The notes beneath the pieces were generated by a model. It was not told the DNA's origin, searched no databases, and saw only the letters and a list, made by a program, of their open reading frames with translations. The position numbers were made by a program, and so were the translations under genes. Below, piece after piece: positions 8,525-16,649 of a stretch of DNA of 34,994 bases (position 1 is the first letter of the stretch; each line of letters starts with the position of its first letter). The DNA is from Defluviitaleaceae bacterium (lineage in GTDB: Bacteria > Bacillota > Clostridia > Lachnospirales > WQUN01): the NCBI GenBank assembly GCA_009786685.1, contig WQRQ01000017.1, forward strand, positions 1 through 34,994, written 5' to 3'.

Positions 8525-8893
8525 TTAAAGTAACCCCTCTTGCTCCATTTTCTCCAGCGACCGGTTTATCGAGACGTCCAATTCTGCCTCTACGTCATAA
8601 TAAGCCGCGATTTGTGCCAGTGCGGCCAGTGCTTGTTTTATTTCGTTGGCGAGGTTTTCTTTTTTTGGCTCGCCGTATTTTTGGCGTTTGATTCCGCTGC
8701 CTTCGAATAGGTTAACCTCGCTTGCTACCTCTCCGCATTCTTCGAGTAAACGCGTTACCATTTGGAAAGGTTGGTTGCCTTCAGGGAAGCGGGTGCGATA
8801 GCCTTTTGCCAGTTGATACAGCTTACCCACTGTGTCACTTTTGTCACATGAATGCCCGCAGTTGGTGCATTTAAATTCGTACCCTATGCACAA
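8525..8893 (-). CDS. MazG-like nucleotide pyrophosphohydrolase-fold protein
   Basis: MVTRLLEECGEVASEVNLFEG...NLANEIKQALAALAQIAAYY (EExxE...E-type helices); N-terminal CTNCGHSC. Confidence 0.7.
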   Translation of the reverse strand: MCIGYEFKCTNCGHSCDKSDTVGKLYQLAKGYRTRFPEGNQPFQMVTRLLEECGEVASEVNLFEGSGIKRQKYGEPKKENLANEIKQALAALAQIAAYYDVEAELDVSINRSLEKMEQEGLL

Positions 8894-9002
8894 AGTACAG
8901 CCTCCTAACCCACATATTAAAGTTCTCTCAAAGCCGATAATTTAAAGGCGTTGCAAGCTTTTGGCAAAAACATCAAAAGTTTACCCGTTGCCAATATCGA
9001 GG

Positions 9003-9302
9003 CTATGTAGGCTTGAGGATTTCTGAAATGTTTCTGTTACAATGCAAGATTCGGAAAACATTTACCGTATCATTGTTTTCATCAACTTTATAAAAAGCAA
9101 CATAATCGTAAACCAAAACTGCCGCCCTAAACGCCGAATTATATTCGTACTCGGGGTACATCAGTGGCATTTTTGACACGTGTTTACGAAATTGGCTTAA
9201 TGTTTTACGAAAATTTACGGTGGGCATTTTGCCGTATTCTTTTAATATTTCGCGTATTATTTTTATATCTGAGTAAGCAGATTCGAGTACCACAACTCTC
9301 AT
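9003..9302 (-). CDS. RelE/ParE family toxin
   Basis: MRVVVLESAYSDIKIIREILKEYG...AAVLVYDYVAFYKVDENNDTVNVFRILHCNRNI; start at 9302 overlaps the antitoxin stop (ATGA). Confidence 0.85.
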   Translation of the reverse strand: MRVVVLESAYSDIKIIREILKEYGKMPTVNFRKTLSQFRKHVSKMPLMYPEYEYNSAFRAAVLVYDYVAFYKVDENNDTVNVFRILHCNRNISEILKPT

Positions 9303-9508
9303 AAATTCACCGTTTCCCATTCTTCCCATTCCGCGATAATATCGTCTATATCGTGCCATGCGTTGGGATTTGAGGCGGCTAATGCTTCCGCTTCCGCAAG
9401 TTTTTCATTAGTATGGCGAGTGTGTAAAAATTCGTTATATCGTTCCCGTTCTTCGGTGGTTATTCCAAACTCGACGTTCATATCAAACACAGCATTTTCT
9501 TGTGGCAT
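9299..9508 (-). CDS. Cognate small antitoxin of the RelE/ParE toxin
   Basis: 69-aa acidic helical protein, translationally coupled to the toxin; SD GGAG upstream. Confidence 0.75.
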   Translation of the reverse strand: MPQENAVFDMNVEFGITTEERERYNEFLHTRHTNEKLAEAEALAASNPNAWHDIDDIIAEWEEWETVNL

Positions 9509-9530
9509 AATATCAGCTCCTTAATCCATG

Positions 9531-9547
9531 TGATAATTATTTTATCA
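9531..9547 (-). promoter_or_regulatory. Palindrome TGATAA-N5-TTATCA overlapping the putative -10 of the TA operon
   Basis: 6-bp inverted repeat just upstream of the antitoxin gene; candidate autoregulatory operator. Confidence 0.4.
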
Positions 9548-9622
9548 TACTTTTAACCCTTTGATACAAAACCCGAGTAACCCCGCTAATTTACAGGCTT
9601 CGTTAGCTTTTATCCAAAACAT

Positions 9623-10183
9623 CTAAACCGGAAAAGTAACGCGGACAACCTCGTTTATTGATACAATTTTCTTTGGATTTTCACCATGTTCACCTATAGC
9701 CATTTCCAGCCACGTGACGTCATGCCATTTTCCAAATTTGTATCCTGTTTTGCGGAATGTGCCGACATATTCAAATCCAAATTTTTGATGAAATTTTCTG
9801 CTTTTTTCGTTTGGCTCGTTGTAGACGGCATATGCGTTTTTGTACCCGAGTTTATCGAGCAACTCGAACAGGCGCGTGTACAGTTTATCTGCGATTCCCG
9901 CGCCGTGGTGCTTTGGCGAGATATAGACGGAGACTTCTACATTGTACATATACGCGGCTCTTTCCCTGTGCTTTGCGGCATAGGCATAGCCTAGTATTTT
10001 ATTGTCGATTTCGTAAACGAGGAATGGGTAACGTTCGGAAATCTCCTTTACCCTGACGTAAAACTCTTGGGCGGTCGGTAATTCTGTTTCAAATGTAATC
10101 ACTGTGTCCGTTATAAACGGCGCGTAGATTTCCAGGATTTTGGCACTGTCGGCTGCTGTTGCTTGGCGTATATTATGTGTCAT
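9623..10183 (-). CDS. GNAT N-acetyltransferase (phosphinothricin acetyltransferase-like)
   Basis: IRQATAADSAKILEIYAPFITDTVITFETELP...YISPKHHGAGIADKLYTRLFELLDKLGYKNAYAVYNEPNEKSRKFHQKFGFEYVG; start at 10183. Confidence 0.93.
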   Translation of the reverse strand: MTHNIRQATAADSAKILEIYAPFITDTVITFETELPTAQEFYVRVKEISERYPFLVYEIDNKILGYAYAAKHRERAAYMYNVEVSVYISPKHHGAGIADKLYTRLFELLDKLGYKNAYAVYNEPNEKSRKFHQKFGFEYVGTFRKTGYKFGKWHDVTWLEMAIGEHGENPKKIVSINEVVRVTFPV

Positions 10184-10318
10184 TTTCTCACCTTTATCGA
10201 GCATTATAGCACTTTTCGCTTGAGCTGTAAAAAATTTTCCCGCCGGCGCGATTTGTTTTTTGTCTTGACGGCGCGAGGGTTTTCACGTAAAAATAAAGGC
10301 AGAAAGGAGAGTTTTTTT

Positions 10319-10582
10319 ATGTTGGAAAAAATTGAAACCAAGGAAATTATGACACACCGCGCAGCTTGTGAGAAATACCGCACAAAATATTTTCGTATGG
10401 TAATGACAGAGGAAGTCGACCAAGCAGATAATGACCTCGGATATGTAATTTATACAGCAGACACGGAAAAAGAGTTGCGTCAAATACCAAGAAGTGAGTA
10501 CAAAGGCAAATGTATAGTTTTTACCGCCGGTATAGCCGCCGAGCCTTATCCGCAAGTTGGAAACGTGGTGTACCATGACTAA
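10319..10582 (+). CDS. Hypothetical protein upstream of and overlapping a retropepsin-like gene
   Basis: SD AAAGGAGAG before ATG 10319; promoter TTGACG-N17-TAAAAA upstream; overlaps the next start (ATGACTAA). Confidence 0.75.
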   Translation: MLEKIETKEIMTHRAACEKYRTKYFRMVMTEEVDQADNDLGYVIYTADTEKELRQIPRSEYKGKCIVFTAGIAAEPYPQVGNVVYHD

Positions 10583-11054
10583 AATTAAGTTTGAAGAATA
10601 CAGCAGAGTTTATGTAAATATGAGTATAAAACCGATGGACGACATCACCTTATCCAAGGTAAAATTTAAGGTAGACACGGGGGCAGACAGGACAACTATA
10701 TCCAAAGAAGTATTGTTTGAACTGGGTTACGGCATGGACTGGATAAAACAAAATGCCGTTGTCTATAAAGATGATGATAAGCCTACCACAGCCACAGGGG
10801 ATAAGGTTGACGCAGGTTTTATACAGCTTCCGCTAATAAATATCCTTGGCTATGAAGGCAAAAATTGGGCATTTGAAATTATAATGGACGAAAAGCGTGA
10901 TTTTAGAAATCTTATGGGGCGAGATTTACTTACAGGATTTAATTATCAATTCGATAACGACGATGACATATTTACCATTTCCCGCACAAAAATATTTAAA
11001 CCACGCTACAAGTTTTTACCTGAACAACAAATAAACGAAATCGCAACACATTAA
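10575..11054 (+). CDS. Retropepsin-like aspartic protease domain protein
   Basis: KFKVDTGADRTTISKEVLFELGY (D-T-G-A catalytic motif), hydrophobic-hydrophobic-G motif LMGRDLLTGF. Confidence 0.85.
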   Translation: MTKIKFEEYSRVYVNMSIKPMDDITLSKVKFKVDTGADRTTISKEVLFELGYGMDWIKQNAVVYKDDDKPTTATGDKVDAGFIQLPLINILGYEGKNWAFEIIMDEKRDFRNLMGRDLLTGFNYQFDNDDDIFTISRTKIFKPRYKFLPEQQINEIATH

Positions 11055-11114
11055 AAAGCGTTACTTTTCCGGTTTGTACCAAAACACCAAAACCGGAAAA
11101 GTAACGCTTTTTTT
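11053..11114 (+). terminator. Very strong intrinsic terminator, 23-bp perfect stem
   Basis: AAAAAGCGTTACTTTTCCGGTTT / AAACCGGAAAAGTAACGCTTTTT with a 14-nt loop and a T7 tract. Confidence 0.85.
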
Positions 11115-11379
11115 GCCGAAGAAAAAAGATTATTTGCACCCGCGAGGGTATGTATGTTAAGATGTTTGTGCTACAAGAAGCGTAGCGGCTGTGAGGTGCG
11201 ACAACACCAAACAGCGCGTGTAGGGATAGTAGGACATCACCTCACACACACGGGCTTAGCCCGCCACTACAGCCATAGTTTAGCATTGTTTTATAACTGT
11301 TTCAATGATTGCCTTTTTCTATGTATCATTGTGCAGGGTGTATACATGTTTTATTTTGGTTTATGTATTTGGATTATTT

Positions 11380-11436
11380 AAGGTGTGTATGAGGATTGAT
11401 GGCAGATTTTTCTGCCATCCCTACACACCTTTTTGA
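11380..11436 (+). terminator. Long palindrome/terminator-like hairpin in the intergenic region
   Basis: AGGTGTGTA..GATGGCAGAttttTCTGCCATC..TACACACCTTTTT. Confidence 0.55.
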
Positions 11437-11470
11437 ATTGCGCAAGAATAAGGGAAGGGGGCAAAACGCG

Positions 11471-12148
11471 GTGACAGGCGGAAATATTTACGGCGGGAAG
11501 TTTTTTAGCAAGAATGAGCAAGAAATTTGTTCCATAGGCACGGGGTATGTAGCAAATTTTGTGTCGGGTGGCGGGGCTGACCGAGCAGGGGCAACGCTCA
11601 CAAACAAGCGGGTATATTTCAGCGGCTCTACTTTTTTTATTGACGCAAAAGGCGACCCTGTTCAGCTTAAACAGCGCAAAGTAATAAACACATGCGACAT
11701 TACGGGGACGAGTTACTTATTCTTCAATCCGATAAACTATGTAATATTTGCGGCAATTACAGTGCTTGGCGGGATTAGCTCTGTATTATTTTTTGGCGGT
11801 GCGGCAAGTTTAATAGGCTTGGTGGTTTCGTTGGTTGTTGCGGGCATTATGGGTGTTAAATATTACTTGGGACGTTTAACGCTAATCTCCATAGAATACG
11901 CGGGCGGTAGTATCGCATTTGATGTGCGGTGGATTCAACCGCATGAGCAGGATAATTTTATCCGGAATGTCCACCTTGCAAAAGACGCGATACATGGCGC
12001 GTTAACCGTTGCCAAGCCGCCGTCGCAAAGTACCAACCCTGTTCCTCCTAAAGCGGCTGCACAATCCTCATGCCCTCACTGCGGCGAAATAATAAGGAAA
12101 AGTGCTGTAACCCCGGGATTTTGCAGAAAATGCGGAGGAGAGCTATGA
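11471..12148 (+). CDS. Membrane protein with N-terminal PH-like region and C-terminal zinc ribbon
   Basis: TLTNKRVYFSGSTFF, two TM segments, C-terminal SCPHCGEIIRKSAVTPGFCRKCGGEL; start moved to GTG 11471, downstream of the palindrome. Confidence 0.7.
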   Translation: MTGGNIYGGKFFSKNEQEICSIGTGYVANFVSGGGADRAGATLTNKRVYFSGSTFFIDAKGDPVQLKQRKVINTCDITGTSYLFFNPINYVIFAAITVLGGISSVLFFGGAASLIGLVVSLVVAGIMGVKYYLGRLTLISIEYAGGSIAFDVRWIQPHEQDNFIRNVHLAKDAIHGALTVAKPPSQSTNPVPPKAAAQSSCPHCGEIIRKSAVTPGFCRKCGGEL

Positions 12149-12582
12149 CAACCCTATCGCGCTCTGACGACCATATTTGCATAAAAGGCGAATATTACAC
12201 CGTTACAAACGGATATTTAACAAAAAACACAGGCGAGGTTAACATACCGATAAATACAATACTTTCTGCCGAGTGTGTAAAGCGGCAGTCCAAGGAAACA
12301 TTACACATTATGTTGCTCATTTTTGGTGGAGGTTTGGCGGTTGTGGGGTTAGTTTATTGGCTGTACAACACATTATTTTTAATGTTCTTAGGGCTTACAA
12401 TGACCATGCTTGCAGTTATTATTGTCATTATTTTTGTTGTTTCCGTCCCCGCTGTACTTATTGGCGTAAAATATTTTTTCTCCGGCCAAAACTTTGCGGA
12501 GTTTACCACCCTTAACGGGATTTACTGCGTAAAAATCCCACCCGGTGATACGCAAATGGAAAATTTAATAAACACACTATAG
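12145..12582 (+). CDS. Membrane protein related to the preceding gene, without the zinc ribbon
   Basis: Two TM segments followed by IGVKYFFSGQNFAEFTT, similar to the IMGVKYYLGRLTLISIEY segment upstream; ATGA overlap. Confidence 0.7.
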   Translation: MTTLSRSDDHICIKGEYYTVTNGYLTKNTGEVNIPINTILSAECVKRQSKETLHIMLLIFGGGLAVVGLVYWLYNTLFLMFLGLTMTMLAVIIVIIFVVSVPAVLIGVKYFFSGQNFAEFTTLNGIYCVKIPPGDTQMENLINTL

Positions 12583-12597
12583 CCAAAGGAGAATCTC

Positions 12598-13506
12598 ATG
12601 CTTTGTAAAAATTGCGGCACAGCACTGGAAGCAGACGACAACTTCTGCGAAAACTGCGGACAAAAAGTCGAGGACGCAACCCCTGCCCCAACATTAGACC
12701 CCACTACACTCCTTAAACACGCTTTCCTAAAGTTGGAAGAAGGAAGATTTAGCGACGCAAATACATTAATCAATCAAATACTATCTGTAGACCCTGAAAA
12801 TTCAAAGGCATATGTAGCCCAGCTTTTGGCGGAGCATAAACTGTCGGAAGAAGCCATGCTAAATGATTGCGGAACAGAGCTACAAGAAAACATCTCATTT
12901 AAACGCGCCCTGCGTTTTGCAAATACCGCAGATAAAGAAATATTGCTAAATTATGCAGAAAACGGCAATAAAAATTTACTGCTAAGCAAACAAAGAACTT
13001 ATGAAAACGCAGAACACTTTTTGCGGACAGGAGATTATGCGTCTGCCCTGCTTAATTTTTCAGAATCAGGCGACTACAAAGACGCGGAAGAAAGAGCAAA
13101 ACAAACACAACATTTAGCACAACAAGAGGAAATGTACCTCAATGCGGAAAAACATTTACAATCAGGAAAATTCAAAAAAGCGTTACACCTTTTTACCCAT
13201 CTTGGGAACTACAAGAACTCACAAGAAAAAGTTAAGCAACTCCAAGAATTATCTGCAAAAGAACAGGAGGCAATAAAACGTGCGCAACAAGAGGAAGTAT
13301 ATATAATTGCAAAAAATTTTTTGCAATTGAATGAGTACGAAAAAGCACTGATATTGTTTGCAAAACTTGGCGATTACAAAGACGCGAAAGAAAAAGCAGA
13401 AGAACTCGAAAAATATAAAAAGCAGAAAGAAAAAATACGAGCCTATATAAGCTTGTCAATATTTGGCGTATTCATATTAATGATGATTTTGGCATTTATT
13501 AATTAA
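12598..13506 (+). CDS. Zinc-ribbon, TPR-like repeat, C-terminally TM-anchored protein
   Basis: CKNCGTALEADDNFCENCGQKV; repeats of the form AexflxxGxYxxALxlFxxlGdYKDAxEra; C-terminal TM helix. Confidence 0.8.
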   Translation: MLCKNCGTALEADDNFCENCGQKVEDATPAPTLDPTTLLKHAFLKLEEGRFSDANTLINQILSVDPENSKAYVAQLLAEHKLSEEAMLNDCGTELQENISFKRALRFANTADKEILLNYAENGNKNLLLSKQRTYENAEHFLRTGDYASALLNFSESGDYKDAEERAKQTQHLAQQEEMYLNAEKHLQSGKFKKALHLFTHLGNYKNSQEKVKQLQELSAKEQEAIKRAQQEEVYIIAKNFLQLNEYEKALILFAKLGDYKDAKEKAEELEKYKKQKEKIRAYISLSIFGVFILMMILAFIN

Positions 13507-13531
13507 TCCTGATAAAAAACTATAACCTAAG

Positions 13532-13555
13532 GAGACCAAAAACGGTCTCTTTTTT
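13532..13555 (+). terminator. Intrinsic terminator
   Basis: GAGACC-aaaaac-GGTCTC-TTTTTT. Confidence 0.75.
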
Positions 13556-13585
13556 GTTACCCCTGTAGATGTTTTGTCCCTCTTT

Positions 13586-14494
13586 CTACTCCTCAAACAA
13601 AGCCCGTGCAAACATATCAGCGTCGAATGGTTGCAGGTCGTCGATTCCTTCGCCGACGGTGATAAACCGCACGGGGATGTCCAGTTCATTTTTAATGGAA
13701 ACAACAATGCCGCCTTTGGTAGTGCCGTCTAACTTGGTTAGAATAATCCCCGTGATATCAGCCACCTCACGGAATAGCTTGGCCTGTTGCAAGGCATTTT
13801 GCCCCGTGGTTGCGTCAAGTACGAGGAAAACCTCTCGTTGTGCCTCGGGGAATTTATCCGAGACGATTCTGTTTATTTTGCGCAATTCTTCCATCAGGTT
13901 TTTTTTGTTATGAAGCCGCCCTGCTGTGTCGCAGATTAGCAAATCTACGCCGCGTGCCTTTGCTGCCGCCGCCGCGTCGAATACTACCGCCGCAGGGTCG
14001 GAGTTTTCTGCTTGGCGTACCATTGTTACATCTGCGCGTTCGCACCATACGGCAAGCTGGTCGATTGCTGCGGCGCGGAAGGTGTCTGCCGCCGCTACAA
14101 GCACGGATTTTCCTTCGGACTTATACCATTTTACGAGTTTTCCTACTGTTGTGGTTTTGCCTACGCCGTTTACGCCTATAATTAATAGTACGGCGGGCGT
14201 CGTTAGGTTAAACGGGGTTACGTCGTTGGTTAGGGTGGCGGAGATTTCTTCGGCAAGCATTTTTTTTACTTCTTCGCCGTCTTTTGCGTTTTCCAGCTTT
14301 ACGCGCTCGCGTAGTTTATTTAAAATTTCCATGGTGGTTTCTACGCCCATGTCTGCCATGATTAGGGCTTCTTCCAATTCTTCGAAAAGCTCCTCATCTA
14401 CAGCACGAAACGCGGCAAATACCTGGTTTACGCCGCCCATGATATTTTCTCGCGTTTTGGTTAATCCCTGTTTAATTTTAGCAAACAAATCCAT
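13586..14494 (-). CDS. ftsY: Signal recognition particle receptor FtsY
   Basis: GVNGVGKTTTVGKLVKWYKSEGKSVLVAAADTFRAAAIDQL, DTAGRLHNKKNLMEEL, TKLDGTTKGGIVVSI. Confidence 0.97.
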   Translation of the reverse strand: MDLFAKIKQGLTKTRENIMGGVNQVFAAFRAVDEELFEELEEALIMADMGVETTMEILNKLRERVKLENAKDGEEVKKMLAEEISATLTNDVTPFNLTTPAVLLIIGVNGVGKTTTVGKLVKWYKSEGKSVLVAAADTFRAAAIDQLAVWCERADVTMVRQAENSDPAAVVFDAAAAAKARGVDLLICDTAGRLHNKKNLMEELRKINRIVSDKFPEAQREVFLVLDATTGQNALQQAKLFREVADITGIILTKLDGTTKGGIVVSIKNELDIPVRFITVGEGIDDLQPFDADMFARALFEE

Positions 14495-14513
14495 TTATAT
14501 CGCTCCTTTTTAA

Positions 14514-14603
14514 GTAGGGGCTCTGCCCCTACGACCCCGCCGCACAGTCGGGCAAAGCCCGACAATGCTTCCTCGCTTTGCTCCGGAGTCGCGCTTGCGC
14601 GAC
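14514..14603. repeat. Cluster of three short perfect palindromes (REP-like)
   Basis: GTAGGGGCtctGCCCCTAC, GTCGGGCaaaGCCCGAC, GTCGCGCttGCGCGAC between the divergent ftsY and ddl genes. Confidence 0.6.
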
Positions 14604-14690
14604 AAAATCATTTTGATTATAATGCCGTCGCGTATTTACCGCAAGGCGCATATACTGTAGAATGCTAAAAAAACAACCCAGAGGTGGAAC

Positions 14691-15746
14691 ATGACAAAAA
14701 ACGTATTAGTACTTTTCGGGGGAGTATCGCCCGAGCATGATATATCAAAAAAAAGCGTAACATCGGTGCTGCACGCGTTAAACGGGCATACCGTTATTCC
14801 TGTGTATATTACACGCGAGGGCAAGTGGCTGATGTATGACGGAAAGCTCGACAATATCGCGGGTATTAACTGGGAAAAATTTGGGACACCGGCGATTTTA
14901 AGTCCCGACAGGGTAAATCGCGGGCTGCTGCGAATTGTTTCTGAGAAGGTAAAGGCAGTGCCTGTGGATGTTGTTTTCCCTGTTTTGCATGGGCCTAATG
15001 GCGAAGACGGCACTATTCAGGGGCTTTGTGACCTTGCGGGGATTCCGTATGTGGGCTGCAATGTGGCGGCGTCGGCGGTGGCCATGGACAAAGCTATTAT
15101 GAAGCTTGTGGTAAAGGGGCTAAAAATCCCGCAAGCCGATTACCTTGTGTTTGGCGCGGACGAAATAAAAACGGACATAAAAGAAGTAATGAAAAAAATC
15201 CGCTACAAAGCCGGTTATCCGTGCTTTGTAAAGCCCGCAGTGGGCGGTTCGGCTATCGGGGTTGCCAAGGTAAAGGATAAAAAAGAACTCCCCGCCGCAT
15301 TAAATGCTGCGTTAAAGCTTTCTTCCCGCGTGGTAGTGGAAAAAGCCGTAGAATGCCGCGAAATAGAAGTAGGCGTGCTGGGCAAAGGCATAACCGCAAA
15401 GGTCTCCGTTCCCGGAGAAGTGCTTAGCGCGAATGAATTCTACGACTACGAGGCAAAATACGAAAACCCGGAATCCAAAACCGTAGTACCCGCCGACCTT
15501 CCCAAAGAAACGGTAGAGCAGCTACAAAGCTACGCGCTGGAAATCTTCCGCGCAATCGGTGGCAGCGGCATGTCTCGCGTGGACTTTTTCATTGATACTA
15601 AGGGTAAGATTTTGTTTAACGAGATAAATACAGTCCCGGGCTTTACGTCTATCAGCATGTATGCGGATATGTGGAAGGCCAACGGCATACCATGGGATAA
15701 ATTAATCGGCCAGCTAATAGAAATTGCACTGGAAAGCCGCGCATGA
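14691..15746 (+). CDS. ddl: D-alanine--D-alanine ligase
   Basis: LFGGVSPEHDISKKSV, VFPVLHGPNGEDGTIQGL, PCFVKPAVGGSAIGV, NEFYDYEAKY, LFNEINTVPGFTSISMY. Confidence 0.97.
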   Translation: MTKNVLVLFGGVSPEHDISKKSVTSVLHALNGHTVIPVYITREGKWLMYDGKLDNIAGINWEKFGTPAILSPDRVNRGLLRIVSEKVKAVPVDVVFPVLHGPNGEDGTIQGLCDLAGIPYVGCNVAASAVAMDKAIMKLVVKGLKIPQADYLVFGADEIKTDIKEVMKKIRYKAGYPCFVKPAVGGSAIGVAKVKDKKELPAALNAALKLSSRVVVEKAVECREIEVGVLGKGITAKVSVPGEVLSANEFYDYEAKYENPESKTVVPADLPKETVEQLQSYALEIFRAIGGSGMSRVDFFIDTKGKILFNEINTVPGFTSISMYADMWKANGIPWDKLIGQLIEIALESRA

Positions 15747-16540
15747 ACAAGGATGCACCCATAGGGGTGTTTGATTCCGGAGTGGGTGGCCTTACGGTGG
15801 TGCAAGAAATACGACGGCTAATGCCAAACGAAAGCATAGTATATGTAGGTGACACAGCCCGTGCCCCATACGGCGGCAAGGATACGGAAACACTGATAAG
15901 CCACGGGCGAGAGATAATAAATTTTTTGGTAGACAAAAACGTAAAAATTGTGGTAATGGCCTGTGGAACAAGCTCGTCAACGTCGTATGAAATTCTTCTG
16001 AAGGAGTTTTGTGCGACCCCTATAATAGATACAATCCGCCCTGCGGCGTCGGAGCTTGTGCGAATAGCACAAACCAGGCCTGAGCTTAAACCCGTTTTTA
16101 TAGCCACTGCTGCTACGGTAAAAAGCGGGCTTTTTGCGAGGTTGTTTGCGGCGCAGTGTCCGCAGGTGGAGCTTTTTTCCAGAGCCTGTCCGCTTTTCGC
16201 GCCTATGGTGGAGGCGGGGCTTTCTACGGAGAAAAATAATCCGCTGTTGCAGTTTGCCTCGGACAATTATCTTGCCGACCTGAAGGGCAAGGTAAACGCC
16301 CTGGTGCTGGGCTGCACACACTATCCGCTTGTGCAAAACGCGCTAACCCGCACCCTGGGCGATATCACCTTTATAAATCCCGCAACAGCCACAGCCCTCG
16401 CCACAAAAGCCGCGATAACCCCCTCGCAATTTGCCATCCCGGAGATAAACTACTACACCAGCGGCGACCCGCAAAAGTTTTCCGAAATCGCACGATTTAT
16501 TATGGGTAAAGAGTGCAATGCAAAACCCTGCTGCCTGTGA
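15743..16540 (+). CDS. murI: Glutamate racemase
   Basis: IGVFDSGVGGLTVVQEIRRLMPNESIVYVGDTARAPYG, VMACGTSSS, LVLGCTHYPL; ATGA overlap with ddl. Confidence 0.97.
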   Translation: MNKDAPIGVFDSGVGGLTVVQEIRRLMPNESIVYVGDTARAPYGGKDTETLISHGREIINFLVDKNVKIVVMACGTSSSTSYEILLKEFCATPIIDTIRPAASELVRIAQTRPELKPVFIATAATVKSGLFARLFAAQCPQVELFSRACPLFAPMVEAGLSTEKNNPLLQFASDNYLADLKGKVNALVLGCTHYPLVQNALTRTLGDITFINPATATALATKAAITPSQFAIPEINYYTSGDPQKFSEIARFIMGKECNAKPCCL

Positions 16541-16582
16541 TAAATAAAGGGCGGGAGCGGTTTTTTCAAAAACATCAAAATT

Positions 16583-16611
16583 TTGACATCAAAAATTTCG
16601 TGTGGTAGAAT
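16583..16611 (+). promoter_or_regulatory. Promoter TTGACA-N17-TAGAAT
   Basis: Direct motif match upstream of the ABC transporter operon. Confidence 0.75.
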
Positions 16612-16649
16612 AAAGAGTGGTATTTTGCAAAAAATTGGGGGAAGCTTGG

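Noticed and set aside
10163-10318. N-terminal extension of the 10319-10582 protein in the ORF track
   Set aside because: The extension runs through the promoter and antisense to the GNAT start; the strong SD is just before 10319.
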